Source: a virus
IMG/VR virus record: IMGVR_UViG_3300009370_001679
Coordinates: 1 to 64,000 of that record
DNA length: 64,000 nucleotides
Strand: one strand, 5' to 3'
The notes beneath the pieces are model-generated. The model had not been told where the DNA came from. It searched no databases and saw nothing but the letters and a program-made list of their open reading frames with translations. A program made the translations under genes and the position numbers. This document shows, piece by piece, positions 1-8,313 of this stretch (position 1 is its first letter; every line of letters starts with the position of its first letter).

Positions 1-1327
1 TAGACTTAATAATAATGCTGATGATGCCAGTATGATATATGCAGAGGCTGGTGCAGATGTTAAGTTATACTACAATGGTAGTGCAAAAATGGAGACCACA
101 AACACCGGTATTGATGTGAGTGGTAATCTAGTATTAAATACAGATGCATCCCTGATTAAGTTCGGCGTTGATTCTGAAATTACCCTTACTCATGTACATG
201 ACTCAGGACTAACGTTGAGTCATACGGCTGGCGGGGACAATAAACCTATTTTATTGACGCTAGCCACGGGTGAAACAACGCTTATAGCCGACGAGGTACT
301 GTCTAAAATAGCATTTCAAGCACCATCGGAAGCTTCTGGTGGAGATTCAGTAGAGGTGGCGGCTGCTATACAGGCGGTAGCAGAAGGAGCGTTTAATACA
401 ACTTCTAACGCAACCCGTTTAGAGTTTATGACTGGCTCTAGCGAGGCAGCTACTGCTAAGGTTACGATTACAAGCGATGGTCATATCGTTCCTAGTACTA
501 CCAATACAATTGACTTAGGAACTTCAAGCGTTGAATTTAAAGACGCCTATTTTGACGGTACTGTAACTTCAGATGCTTTTGCTGGACCTCTTACGGGCAA
601 CGTTACGGGCGATGCTTCTGGTAGTTCGGGTAGTTGTACGGGTAACGCCGCCACCTCCACGCTGGCAACCAGTATTACGGTCAGCGCTAACAATACTGCC
701 GATGAAACCGTTTATCCGCTCTTTGTAGACGGGGCGACGGGATCTCAGGGCGCTGAGACTGACACAGGATTAACATATAATCCTAGCACGGGGCTTCTTA
801 CGGCCGCCGGATTTAGTGGGCCGTTGACCGGCAACGTTACGGGCAACGCAAGCGGTACCGCTCTGACTGTTACACAAGCCGCTCAATCAGCAATTACATC
901 AGTAGGAACCCTAACTAGCGTGGTTGTTGCCGATGGGGGAAATATTGGCTCTGCTTCTGATACCGACGCTATGGCCATCTCTTCTGGTGGAAATGTTACT
1001 TTCTCTAAAGCAACCAAGCCCGCCCTTAAAGCCAATTCAGATGGGGCTACAATTACGTTTGATGTAAATGAAGCAAACGTGCATACGGTTACTCTGGGTG
1101 ACAATAGAACGCTCGCCATATCAAATGAAACCGCTGGTCAAAAATTTATACTTAGATTACAGCAAGACGCCACCGGCAGTAGGACAGTCACTTGGTTTAG
1201 TACAATTAAATGGGCTGGAGGTTCTGCTCCCACCTTGACTACTACGGCAAATAAGGCAGATGTAGTTGGATTTCTTGTTACGGGAACAGATACATATGAT
1301 GGATTCGTAGTAGGACAAAATATATAA
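1..1327 (+). CDS. Tail fibre protein, C-terminal part (runs off left edge)
   Basis: The reading frame is open from the first full codon at position 2, so the first in-frame ATG (32) is probably internal and the true start lies outside the window. The visible 440 or so residues are rich in Gly, Ser, Thr and Asn. They begin with a stretch (LYYNGSAKMETTNTGIDVSG) typical of fibres in marine phages, where such segments precede trimeric beta-structured fibre stems. Two copies of a GPLTGNVTG-type repeat lie at about 585-620 and 820-855. A more globular C-terminal region of about 100 residues may be the tip. The stop overlaps the next start (TAATG), so the two are translationally coupled. Role in host attachment is inferred from composition and context, not from a recognised catalytic or receptor-binding domain. 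Confidence 0.7.
   Translation, partial: RLNNNADDASMIYAEAGADVKLYYNGSAKMETTNTGIDVSGNLVLNTDASLIKFGVDSEITLTHVHDSGLTLSHTAGGDNKPILLTLATGETTLIADEVLSKIAFQAPSEASGGDSVEVAAAIQAVAEGAFNTTSNATRLEFMTGSSEAATAKVTITSDGHIVPSTTNTIDLGTSSVEFKDAYFDGTVTSDAFAGPLTGNVTGDASGSSGSCTGNAATSTLATSITVSANNTADETVYPLFVDGATGSQGAETDTGLTYNPSTGLLTAAGFSGPLTGNVTGNASGTALTVTQAAQSAITSVGTLTSVVVADGGNIGSASDTDAMAISSGGNVTFSKATKPALKANSDGATITFDVNEANVHTVTLGDNRTLAISNETAGQKFILRLQQDATGSRTVTWFSTIKWAGGSAPTLTTTANKADVVGFLVTGTDTYDGFVVGQNI
583..856 (+). repeat. Duplicated GPLTGNVTG segment in fibre gene
   Basis: Two copies of an approximately 38-bp segment (about 583-622 and 818-855) share an identical 15-bp core, GGCAACGTTACGGGC, and encode nearly the same peptide. 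This is an internal repeat of a fibre stem rather than a mobile or regulatory repeat. Confidence 0.6.
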
Positions 1328-1848
1328 TGACACAATATGCAAGACCAGACAGCGATGTTTCTGATGGAAACTGGTATAATTCAGCCGGGAACCAAACCAA
1401 TCTTTATTCATATGTAGATGAAACAAGCGCGAGTGACTCAGACTATATTTATGCTGATGATAATTTTGGTTCTACCGAAACATGCATTCTAGGGCTTGGT
1501 AGCGTGACAGACCCTAGCAGCGCTACTTTACATAAGTTTACCGTTAGAGCTAAGGAGAATAGTGGTTTTGGAGGAGTAGACTTTATAGTAACATTACAGC
1601 AGGGTGGCAGCGATATAGCTACGTCATCGACCCATGCTCCGTCTTCCAGTTTTGCAAACTTCACAACAACACTGAGTGCATCACAAGCTAATTCCATTAC
1701 TGATTATGGTGCTCTTAGATTAAAGATAGAGGCGACTGATAATTTTGGAACAGGGGCTAGAACTTCAGTGTCTCACGCATACTTTGAGTGCCCAGACGCC
1801 AGTGTGGCAGCTGTTAGCAATCCAGCATTTTTATTATTTTTAGATTAA
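1327..1848 (+). CDS. Putative virion protein, beta-rich
   Basis: This 173-residue protein has no family that I recognise. It is rich in Ser, Thr, Asp and aromatic residues, has no signal peptide or membrane segment, and looks beta-structured. Its ATG overlaps the stop of the fibre gene by one base, and an AGGA lies about 11 bases upstream, so it is co-translated with the fibre. Position directly after a fibre suggests a fibre-associated or adhesin-tip protein, possibly a carbohydrate-binding sandwich. That is inference from context alone. It is the last gene before a promoter-like motif at 1851. Confidence 0.5.
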   Translation: MTQYARPDSDVSDGNWYNSAGNQTNLYSYVDETSASDSDYIYADDNFGSTETCILGLGSVTDPSSATLHKFTVRAKENSGFGGVDFIVTLQQGGSDIATSSTHAPSSSFANFTTTLSASQANSITDYGALRLKIEATDNFGTGARTSVSHAYFECPDASVAAVSNPAFLLFLD

Positions 1849-1850
1849 AC

Positions 1851-1863
1851 GTTGTGTATATAA
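1851..1863 (+). promoter_or_regulatory. Putative late promoter P1 (GTTGTGTATATAA)
   Basis: The 58-bp gap before the next gene contains GTTGTGTATATAA, a variant of the TTTTGTGTATA motif found in four other rightward intergenic gaps. It lies about 45 bp before the start codon at 1907. No -35 TTGACA-like box is visible. Confidence 0.55.
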
Positions 1864-1906
1864 CATTAAGCGATTGGTAACATTTTAACTTAAAAGGGGG
1901 CTATAA

Positions 1907-2467
1907 ATGAGTTTTTCAGCAGCCCCATTTTCGTCGGCACCCTTTTCTTCTGTACCGGTAGTTAGCACAACAACTATTTCAGGGGCTGCCAGTATTTCGG
2001 CATCAGTCGCAGTTTCTGCTGCTGGATCAACCAAGAAAAGCGCAGCTGCATCTATCTCAGGCTCCATAGCAGTTTCTGTTACTGCGAAAGCTAAGAACAC
2101 TGGCGCGACATCTATAACGGCAACAATCTCAGTCACCAAAGCAGAGGCGATGACCAAGAAACTTGGATCTGCCTCTATATCGGGTTCAATTTCCACCGCA
2201 ACAACGGGAACCGTCAAAAGGTTTGCCGCCTCTAGCCTGACCGCTAGTGCAACCATATCTGCTGCTGGTACCGTCTCCGATAACATCCTTGGCGCAGCTT
2301 CATTGCTTACTAGCTCTAGCATTTCGGTTGCTGGAAAAATAAGTCAATTCCCAGATACCGAAGAGTTTATTGTGTATATCAATACGGATATAGGCAAGAT
2401 TGCGTCTATTAATACAGCAAAAAATGTGGACGCTAGCATAGAAACATTAAGAATATTTGAGGGGTAA
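1907..2467 (+). CDS. Ala/Ser-rich repeat protein, putative fibre or virion decoration
   Basis: This 186-residue protein starts at an ATG with a strong AAAGGGGG ribosome site. After a short Ser/Pro leader it consists of about six imperfect 20-22-residue repeats (residues about 26-149). Each has an SISGSIAVS-like core followed by a basic turn, predicting regularly stacked short beta strands. The last 40 residues differ and could be a folding or attachment domain. Repeats of this type occur in marine phage structural proteins, but I know no function for them. It is first in a unit headed by the motif at 1851 and is followed two bases later by another small gene. Confidence 0.55.
   Translation: MSFSAAPFSSAPFSSVPVVSTTTISGAASISASVAVSAAGSTKKSAAASISGSIAVSVTAKAKNTGATSITATISVTKAEAMTKKLGSASISGSISTATTGTVKRFAASSLTASATISAAGTVSDNILGAASLLTSSSISVAGKISQFPDTEEFIVYINTDIGKIASINTAKNVDASIETLRIFEG
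1982..2350 (+). repeat. Six tandem 20-22-codon repeats
   Basis: The coding sequence repeats a 60-66-bp unit about six times, diverged at DNA level but clear in the protein: Ala/Ser, Ser-Ile, a small residue, a hydrophobic strand, then Lys-rich or Gly turns. This is an in-gene protein repeat. Confidence 0.6.
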
Positions 2468-2469
2468 CT

Positions 2470-2778
2470 ATGGCATCTAACGAAATACATGTTAACGATA
2501 TAGGGACTACTTTCCAACTAACGTTCAAAGACGACGGCTCTGTTGTTGATATTAGCTCTGCCACTATTACTATAATGCTTCAGGGGCCCGACGATGCGAC
2601 ACTATCAAAAACTGGCGTTCTTGTTAATACTGGTACTGATGGAAAAGCTAAATATGTAACAGTTTCTGGAGACTTATCTTCCCCGGGAACTTGGAAACTT
2701 CAGGGAAAACTCGTGATTGGGGCTACCACCTATTTTAGTGATGTCCATACTTTTATGGTTCATAAGAATTTAGTATAA
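2470..2778 (+). CDS. Small Ig-like or baseplate-type structural protein
   Basis: This 102-residue protein has a GAGGGG ribosome site and begins two bases after the preceding stop. It reads as one beta sandwich: a strand with TTFQLTFKDDGSVVDIS, then SSATITIMLQGP, a central turn, and a C-terminal strand ending in DVHTFMVHKNLV. The pattern resembles the N-terminal domain of siphophage upper-baseplate (BppU-like) proteins and other phage Ig-like modules, a similarity judged by eye only. It may link a fibre to the virion. There are no cysteines, no membrane segment and no enzyme motif. Confidence 0.45.
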   Translation: MASNEIHVNDIGTTFQLTFKDDGSVVDISSATITIMLQGPDDATLSKTGVLVNTGTDGKAKYVTVSGDLSSPGTWKLQGKLVIGATTYFSDVHTFMVHKNLV

Positions 2779-2790
2779 AGGGATAAGCAT

Positions 2791-3852
2791 ATGGCCAATG
2801 TAGCAAAAACGATAGGCACAACAGGGCGAGACTATAGCACTATAGCTGCTTGGGAATCTGATTTGTCCGACACCAGTATTTATGCGTCTGGAGCTGATGC
2901 AGAGGGAGATTGTTATGATGACAGTGATTTTACTGAAAATGTATCTATCACTGGAACGTTTGATCTTTCAAGCATAACCCTGACAGCTGACCCATCTGCT
3001 AGACACGACGGAACAATTGGATCGGGAGTCGTTATTAAACCCTCAAGCCCAACTTCTTATGTTATTAATGTCCATGAAAGCAACACTACCATTTCTTGGT
3101 TAGAAATAAACGGAAATGATAGCGGTGCATACGGCGTGAAATTTAACACGGGGCTCTCTAGTATTTTTGTTCAGAACTGTTTAATGCATAACTTTGGAAG
3201 CACATCTGACGCTTCTACAGATGTTTACGTTATGAGAAATCTTAGCCCTACGAATTTTACTAATAATTTTATTTTTAATAACACTAGCGGGTCAAGCGCA
3301 GATCTTTTTGTTCATCATTCTTCTACTTCGGTGGCGTCTTATGCGTACAACAATACATATTATCATAACAACGTGGGAGACAATAGCTCAAACAACGGGT
3401 ATATATTTTATGGTACTTTAAACAATGCGGGCTCTGTAGCTAAGAACCTAGTGATATTAAGATATGATAATAACTACTGGGACGCTAAACATGGTAGTGC
3501 TACTTTAGACTATTGGGGTGCGGTTGGGGCTATAACTGGAGTAAGCAATGTCACAACAGATACATACGCCAACTCTTTTATTGACACCTCTACTAGCGAT
3601 CCTGATTTACACTTAAAGACTGGCTGTAATTTTATAGGGGCGGCTGTAGATTTAGGGACAACACCCACAAATGTAGAAATAGATATTAATGCTAACAATA
3701 GGGATTCTGCTGGAGTTACGTGGGACTTAGGTGCTCATGAATTCGAGCTTCCCATTGCTTCCACAGGGAAAAAGATAAAAGCGAATACGAGATTTCACCT
3801 TTTTCATGGCGTGGAAGGTTTTGGGGCCTTTTCTACCGAGTTTAACTTTTAA
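2791..3852 (+). CDS. Putative tail spike, right-handed beta-helix
   Basis: This 353-residue protein has an AAGGGA ribosome site. The N-terminus (GTTGRDYSTIAAWESDL) is a common opening of secreted or viral parallel beta-helix proteins. It is followed by runs with short strands and Asn/Ser/Asp turns (WLEINGNDSGAYGVKF, NNFIFNNTSGSS, YNNTYYHNNVGDNS), as in pectate-lyase-like folds. No catalytic residues can be assigned by eye. Such proteins often bind or cleave surface polysaccharide in phages. Here it is encoded just before the connector genes and is the last gene before the second promoter-like motif. Enzymatic activity is unproven. Confidence 0.6.
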   Translation: MANVAKTIGTTGRDYSTIAAWESDLSDTSIYASGADAEGDCYDDSDFTENVSITGTFDLSSITLTADPSARHDGTIGSGVVIKPSSPTSYVINVHESNTTISWLEINGNDSGAYGVKFNTGLSSIFVQNCLMHNFGSTSDASTDVYVMRNLSPTNFTNNFIFNNTSGSSADLFVHHSSTSVASYAYNNTYYHNNVGDNSSNNGYIFYGTLNNAGSVAKNLVILRYDNNYWDAKHGSATLDYWGAVGAITGVSNVTTDTYANSFIDTSTSDPDLHLKTGCNFIGAAVDLGTTPTNVEIDINANNRDSAGVTWDLGAHEFELPIASTGKKIKANTRFHLFHGVEGFGAFSTEFNF

Positions 3853-3868
3853 TATTATTTATAGGACA

Positions 3869-3880
3869 TTTTGTGTATAG
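3869..3880 (+). promoter_or_regulatory. Putative late promoter P2 (TTTTGTGTATAG)
   Basis: The 65-bp gap between the spike gene and the next start has TTTTGTGTATAG about 38 bp before the ATG at 3918, in a very AT-rich setting. It is a full match to the shared motif and has no conserved -35 element. Confidence 0.6.
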
Positions 3881-3917
3881 TTAGATAGTATTAACTTTAT
3901 TTAGAAAGGAAATTATA

Positions 3918-4427
3918 ATGGCTTGGACAACAGATTTGGTTCTTTTTGTCAGAACGCTAATTGGAGATTTAGATAGCTCCAAATATGCGGACTCTAGACT
4001 AGAGCAGATTATAGCTGTAGCCGCCTATAAGGTGTACGATCAAGCTGATTTTAATTATACATACGTAGTAGATATTGCAACAAAAGAAATTACCCCAGAT
4101 CCAGTAGATAACAAAGATACGGATTTCACTGTGCTTACAGCTTATCAGGCTGCCTGTATTATCTTGGGGAGCGAAGTAAAGACAGAATCGGCAAACTCCC
4201 TATCTTTAAGAGATGGCCCTTCTGCTATTGATCTTAGGGGTGTATCAACAGCCCTGAATAGTTTATATCAAGATCTTTCTACAAAATTTGAAGAGTTAAT
4301 GAATACTTATAAAACAACTAACAGCATACACGGTCAGGCAGTTCTTGGTCCTTATAGTCCCGGAAGCGCTGGTATCGGAAATTCTTACGGGTACGGTGGT
4401 CGATCAGGCTCTGTATTTGGAAATTAA
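3918..4427 (+). CDS. Putative head-tail connector (adaptor-like)
   Basis: This 169-residue protein has an AAAGGA ribosome site and is first after promoter motif P2. The N-terminus (VRTLIGDLDSSKYADSRLEQ, then IIAVAAYKVYDQ) resembles phage gp6-type connector adaptors. In those, a short helix, a D-x-D/N-x-Y/W turn and a second helix open an all-helical protein that sits under the portal. The middle is helical (about residues 70-135) and the last 35 residues are Gly/Ser/Tyr-rich and probably flexible. A zinc-finger protein and two neck-like proteins follow, supporting a connector region. The assignment rests on pattern and order only. Confidence 0.45.
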   Translation: MAWTTDLVLFVRTLIGDLDSSKYADSRLEQIIAVAAYKVYDQADFNYTYVVDIATKEITPDPVDNKDTDFTVLTAYQAACIILGSEVKTESANSLSLRDGPSAIDLRGVSTALNSLYQDLSTKFEELMNTYKTTNSIHGQAVLGPYSPGSAGIGNSYGYGGRSGSVFGN

Positions 4428-4443
4428 TAAAAGGAGATAAATA

Positions 4444-4671
4444 ATGGCTATAGACGTAGCACAAAAAGCTAAAACTGGTGATGATCAGCCGAATGGTGGA
4501 GAAGGTATTGTTGGTGTCGCAGGAGCTAAAGGCTTAACTGCCGCCAATAAAATTGATTCCAATCATTCTGTTTCTGCTGGAAAATCAGCATCTTTAATTG
4601 ACCAACCAATAGACGTAATGTATTCAAATCTCAAAGATAGATTTGATGATTATAATACTTATAGCGCATAA
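4444..4671 (+). CDS. Small hypothetical virion-region protein
   Basis: This 75-residue protein has a strong AAAAGGAG ribosome site, so it is probably real. It is Gly/Ala/Ser/Asp-rich with low hydrophobicity, has no membrane segment, and ends in an acidic and aromatic helix-like piece (NLKDRFDDYNTY). I recognise no family. Its place inside the connector genes suggests a small head or neck accessory protein. Confidence 0.45.
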   Translation: MAIDVAQKAKTGDDQPNGGEGIVGVAGAKGLTAANKIDSNHSVSAGKSASLIDQPIDVMYSNLKDRFDDYNTYSA

Positions 4672-4682
4672 GGAGAACTAAT

Positions 4683-4976
4683 ATGGCAGCCGTACCAAAT
4701 TTTTTAACCGGCAGAAAAAGCAGTATCGGCACAACTGCTCTGCAACTAACAACGACTAGCCATGTATCGCGTGGTGTTCAAATTATAGCTGACTCTACTA
4801 ACGCAGTTAAGATTTATGTAGGTCTTTCTACGGTTACTACTGATGCCGCAGATGGAACCGATGGGTTCCCATTAGCTGCCGGAGAAAGTATTGTGATTCC
4901 GGTTAGTGATCCCAGTTTAGTGTATGTTAGAGCCCCAAGTGGAACTAGTTCAAAAGTATTCTTTATAGCGGTATAA
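4683..4976 (+). CDS. Small beta-rich virion protein
   Basis: This 97-residue protein has an AAGGAG ribosome site. It reads as one small beta barrel or sandwich: IGTTALQLTTTSHVSRGVQI, then NAVKIYVGL, DGFPLAAGESIVIPV and SLVYVRAPSGTSSKVFFIAV. Similar short proteins occur in phage head and tail regions, where they decorate or cap the virion. That role is inferred here. It lies between a small unknown gene and the zinc-finger connector-region gene, with no gap large enough for a separate promoter. Confidence 0.5.
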   Translation: MAAVPNFLTGRKSSIGTTALQLTTTSHVSRGVQIIADSTNAVKIYVGLSTVTTDAADGTDGFPLAAGESIVIPVSDPSLVYVRAPSGTSSKVFFIAV

Positions 4977-4979
4977 AAT

Positions 4980-5492
4980 ATGCCTATAGTAATCCCTACA
5001 GGCGTTTTTAACGTCTATAATGAGGCGGTCACTCTTTTTGAGAGGGTCGCCACATTGGTATATCCAGAAAAAAAAGAGCAGTGCCCTAACTGTTATTTGG
5101 ATACTCTAGGTACTCGCACGCGATCTGTTAGCGTATACAAGACTGGTGGTCCTTATCCTTTTGGCAGAGGTATGCCGTGCCCTTACTGTGATGGGAAGGG
5201 ATACAAGGCTATTGAAGTTGAAGAGGACGTGAATATTAGAATATACTGGGAACCTCGCCAATGGAAAGATATTGGCATGTCTATAAATTTACCAGAGGGC
5301 TCAATACAGGTAATATCAAAAATGACAGACTTACCAAAGCTAGATAAGGCTAAATATCTAATACCTAAGTCTTATGGGGATATAAGTAATTACCACACGA
5401 TGCAGTTTACTAAGGCTAGTGCCGCTTATCCTCAGGGGTTTAAGCAAAACCCAGAGAAGTACGCCGTTACCTTTTGGACAAGGAATGGATAA
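4980..5492 (+). CDS. Zinc-ribbon protein in the connector region
   Basis: This 170-residue protein starts three bases after the previous stop with no clear Shine-Dalgarno, suggesting translational coupling. It has two CxxC knuckles, C35/C38 (CPNC) and C67/C70 (CPYCDGKGY, a DnaJ-like turn), which should bind one zinc ion. The C-terminal 95 residues are beta-rich (VNIRIYWEPRQWKDIG, then INLPEGSIQVISKM) and may form a small barrel, as in head-closure or stopper proteins. Zinc-knuckle proteins of this size occur in the neck gene block of some large phages. The connector role is inferred from neighbours. Confidence 0.45.
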   Translation: MPIVIPTGVFNVYNEAVTLFERVATLVYPEKKEQCPNCYLDTLGTRTRSVSVYKTGGPYPFGRGMPCPYCDGKGYKAIEVEEDVNIRIYWEPRQWKDIGMSINLPEGSIQVISKMTDLPKLDKAKYLIPKSYGDISNYHTMQFTKASAAYPQGFKQNPEKYAVTFWTRNG

Positions 5493-5494
5493 CA

Positions 5495-6115
5495 ATGGCT
5501 AACATTAAACTAATACAGAGTGTCGCCCAAATAGAGAAAGAGATTATGCAAGCTCTTATTAAAGAGGTTAATTATGTCTTTAGAAACTCTATGGGTAAAA
5601 TGCTATCGCCAATAAGAAGGATCGTTTCGTCTGCAATAGAATCAAGTCCAGTGATATCATCGCTAAATGGAGGCGTTCTTAGAGCTGACTTTGGTATCCC
5701 TAAAGGCAAAGACGTCACAAGCGCGATTGTTGCGTCTGTTGCAAATTCCACAGTCATTAGTATGAAAAGATTTTCAGTCGCAGGTAAAAAGATTTCGGGC
5801 GGCCTCTTTGTATATGTACAGCCTTCTAGCTTTGCTAATTTATTATCTCTATCAGTCGGAGAGGTTATTACAGAAAAGGGAACACGATTACCTTGGCTAG
5901 ACTGGTTGCTTAATCTGGGAGATCAGGTCATTATTGCTGATTTTGGGGTTGAATATACAAACGCCGGAAGAAGTGGTGCTGGTCACATGACATCGCAGGC
6001 GAGGCCCTTTAAGGTTAATACTAGTTTCTCTGGAACTACCGGAAATAACTTTATTACCAGAGCGCTAGATAGCCATGTGGGCGAAATCGCTAAGGTTATA
6101 GAGAGGAGTATATAA
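5495..6115 (+). CDS. Putative neck or tail-completion protein
   Basis: I place the start at the ATG at 5495, with AAGGA ten bases upstream, rather than the in-frame TTG at 5474 that would overlap the previous gene. The product is 206 residues. A long N-terminal helix (residues about 5-30) is followed by SPIRRIVSSAIESSP, then alternating strands, a tryptophan-containing loop (LPWLDWLLNLGD) and a terminal helix. Helix plus beta-sheet with a conserved-looking amphipathic start is common in HK97 gp10-like tail-completion proteins. No enzyme motif is seen. Its stop overlaps the next ATG by one base. Confidence 0.45.
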   Translation: MANIKLIQSVAQIEKEIMQALIKEVNYVFRNSMGKMLSPIRRIVSSAIESSPVISSLNGGVLRADFGIPKGKDVTSAIVASVANSTVISMKRFSVAGKKISGGLFVYVQPSSFANLLSLSVGEVITEKGTRLPWLDWLLNLGDQVIIADFGVEYTNAGRSGAGHMTSQARPFKVNTSFSGTTGNNFITRALDSHVGEIAKVIERSI

Positions 6116-7107
6116 TGGCAGAAAACGAACAATATAAACATCTAAATGCAATTGCAAACACACAAGATGCCAATCTGTCAAATACCCTTCTAGAAAACTT
6201 TATATCTTTTTATGATTGGGGCTTTACTGATGTCGGCGCCTTCTATAATATAGAAATCCCTCAGTCTGGCATCTATGGTGGAGATAGACATAAGCTCCGT
6301 GCTATTGATGATCCTAATTATACAGATGGTCAGGCATGGGAAGCTTATCGTTCTAACTGGGTCTGGGAAACAGGAGTGTTGAACTCAGAGCAGCCTATAC
6401 GTATTTCTGGCGTTTTTGTTGGGGGTACGTTTAGGGCTACCGGCAACGTAGAACAGCCCTATCACATAAATTATCCAGACGGTAGAGTTATTTTTGATAC
6501 TGCTATTTCTACCAGTACTGAAGTTAAACTAGAATATGCACATAAATGGGTTAATGTTATTCCGGCAGAGGGTGTGCCTTGGTTTAGGCAAATTCAGCAA
6601 GGCTCTTTTAGGTCTGATAATGGAACATTTACACAGTTTGGCTCTGGAGACTGGGCACAGTTAGGTCAAACCAGAGTTCAGCTACCCGCTATTGCTGTAG
6701 AGATAGACCCTACAAAATCATTACAGGGCTATCAATTAGGTGGTGGACAGTTAATAAATTCAGACGTAGTTTTCTATGTTGTTGCAGAAAATCACTGGGA
6801 ATGTAGCAATTTAATGGATCAAATAGCCTATCAAAACGATAGAAATATTTGGTTGTTTGATACAAATAAAATAGCTATATCTGGGGTATATCCCTTTGAT
6901 TACAGGGGAGAGCTTAATGAGCACGCCCTACCTAGCGGTCTTTACCCTCAGTTAGTAGATGATGCTCCAAACCCAGACGACACCTCTTATAATTTTAGGT
7001 ACAGAAGATGCTTTATAAGCGACACAAGAGCGCAACCTATAACAGAAGTATCACCAGATCTATACATGGGAACAGTTCGATGTTCCACGCAAGTTAAAGC
7101 AATATAG
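6115..7107 (+). CDS. Putative tail or neck structural protein
   Basis: This 330-residue protein has a strong GAGAGGAG ribosome site and overlaps the previous stop by one base. It is rich in Trp, Tyr and Asp with beta-strand patterning. A segment reading PYHINYPDGRVIFDTAIS followed by VKLEYAHKWVNVIP resembles structural beta domains of tail terminator or neck proteins. No cysteine cluster, membrane segment or catalytic motif is present. It is the last gene before the promoter motif that drives the tail tube gene, so it may close the connector/tail-completion block. The exact role is unknown. Confidence 0.4.
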   Translation: MAENEQYKHLNAIANTQDANLSNTLLENFISFYDWGFTDVGAFYNIEIPQSGIYGGDRHKLRAIDDPNYTDGQAWEAYRSNWVWETGVLNSEQPIRISGVFVGGTFRATGNVEQPYHINYPDGRVIFDTAISTSTEVKLEYAHKWVNVIPAEGVPWFRQIQQGSFRSDNGTFTQFGSGDWAQLGQTRVQLPAIAVEIDPTKSLQGYQLGGGQLINSDVVFYVVAENHWECSNLMDQIAYQNDRNIWLFDTNKIAISGVYPFDYRGELNEHALPSGLYPQLVDDAPNPDDTSYNFRYRRCFISDTRAQPITEVSPDLYMGTVRCSTQVKAI

Positions 7108-7122
7108 CTCATTTTTTATGTT

Positions 7123-7136
7123 TTTTGTGTATATAT
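7123..7136 (+). promoter_or_regulatory. Putative late promoter P3 (TTTTGTGTATATAT)
   Basis: TTTTGTGTATATAT lies in the 84-bp gap before the tail tube gene, about 56 bp upstream of its ATG. It is a full match to the shared motif and is preceded by a T-rich run. Its position before what should be one of the most abundant late proteins supports a promoter role. Confidence 0.65.
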
Positions 7137-7191
7137 TTATAACCAAGCCAGAGGTGGATAGTTATACATATATGTTAACAAGGAGACAATT

Positions 7192-8220
7192 ATGGCGCTG
7201 AATAATAGAATTTTCTATGCGTGTCAAGCAGTCGCAATCTGTAAAGAGGGTCATACCCCTTTAGCGGGATTGGGTGCAAACGCTGCGATGATAAAAGGTG
7301 TCCAGTCGGTTGGTATCACGAGTAACTTTACTCTTGACCAAGCGTTCGAGTTGGGCCAAATTGAAATCTACGAGAACTCGGAAGAAATTGCCGACATCGA
7401 AGTTACAATTGAAAAAGTTATTGACGGGGAGAAGCTTATTTATGGAGCGGCTTGTGGTAATAGTGTCAAAACTGACATGGTTGCAGCGGGCAAAAACAAA
7501 TGTGATATCTACTTAGGTATCTATACAGACGCAGATTCTACAACGGATAGTGATGCACCACTTCAAGTTGTAATGTGTTCTGGTATGTTTATTAGCTCTG
7601 TTTCTTACACTTATCCCTCTGATGGTAATGCTACAGAATCATGTTCCTTTGTTGGAAATGATAAATTCTGGACAGACAATACCGCCGGTGTTGTGCCAAA
7701 TCCAAAAACTAGTTACGGTTCTCCGGCAAGTGGTTTTGATGGTACTGACACTCCAGCATCTGGTCTTGTAAGAAGAACAAATGTTGATGTTGAAAACTGT
7801 ACCCTTCCTACAGCCGTGAAGTCACAATCTTCAGGTGCCGGTGGAAAGAGTCAGGGTCATCATATCGTAAGTATGAGTGCAAGTACTGACTTTGGTCGTG
7901 AAAGCATCATGGAACTCGGTAAATTTGGTCCTTATCACAGATACGCAGGCTTCCCAGTTGAAGTAACTAGCGAATTTGAGGTAACGGCAGCTAGTGGTGA
8001 CTTGGTTAATGTTTCAGGTAGTCATCCTAACCTTCCCGCCGTTGGCGAGCAGATTACACTCAAAGATGATGCCGGTACGGTTATTGACTTAGGTGCTAAG
8101 AACAAGCTATCTTCGGTTTCTTACTCTGGTGGTGACACTGGTGGTGGAAACGCAACAGTTACTTATTCTTACTCGACTTTCAATACGTTCAACATCAATG
8201 GTGGTGGAACTTACTGGTAG
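7192..8220 (+). CDS. Putative major tail tube protein
   Basis: This 342-residue protein has its own promoter motif and a strong AAGGAG ribosome site. The first 150 residues carry the pattern of tail tube proteins: a hydrophobic GVQSVGITSNFTLDQAFELG segment, then QIEIYENSEEIADIEVTIEK, which would be the strand-turn-strand that lines the tube, followed by a DIYLGIY strand. The C-terminal 90 residues (EFEVTAASGDLVNVSG onward) look like an added Ig-like decoration domain. Synteny agrees: chaperone-like genes and then the tape measure follow. No sheath gene precedes it. Identification is by pattern and order, not by database match. Confidence 0.6.
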   Translation: MALNNRIFYACQAVAICKEGHTPLAGLGANAAMIKGVQSVGITSNFTLDQAFELGQIEIYENSEEIADIEVTIEKVIDGEKLIYGAACGNSVKTDMVAAGKNKCDIYLGIYTDADSTTDSDAPLQVVMCSGMFISSVSYTYPSDGNATESCSFVGNDKFWTDNTAGVVPNPKTSYGSPASGFDGTDTPASGLVRRTNVDVENCTLPTAVKSQSSGAGGKSQGHHIVSMSASTDFGRESIMELGKFGPYHRYAGFPVEVTSEFEVTAASGDLVNVSGSHPNLPAVGEQITLKDDAGTVIDLGAKNKLSSVSYSGGDTGGGNATVTYSYSTFNTFNINGGGTYW

Positions 8221-8238
8221 TAGATAATTCGCGATAGT

Positions 8239-8269
8239 CGCTAGCACACAATTCGGGACGTGTGCAGCG
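8239..8269 (+). other. RNA hairpin after the tail tube gene
   Basis: In the 93-bp gap after the tube gene, GCACAC (8244-8249) pairs with GTGTGC (8260-8265), and CGC/GCG extend the stem across small bulges. An A-rich run rather than a U-tract follows on the rightward strand, so it is not a standard terminator. It could protect the tube mRNA or lower expression of downstream genes. Confidence 0.4.
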
Positions 8270-8313
8270 GCAAGCGAAAAAAAAGACGTTGGAATGGATT
8301 AAGGAAGGTTTAG

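Noticed and set aside
1982-2350. CRISPR-like repeats
   Set aside because: Unit length is a multiple of three apart from indels, the units diverge like a protein repeat, and there are no unique spacers between identical repeats.
6115-8220. A contractile sheath gene, which would make this a myovirus
   Set aside because: Neither the 330- nor the 342-residue protein has the length or pattern of a sheath. The tube assignment fits better, although a sheath outside the window cannot be excluded.
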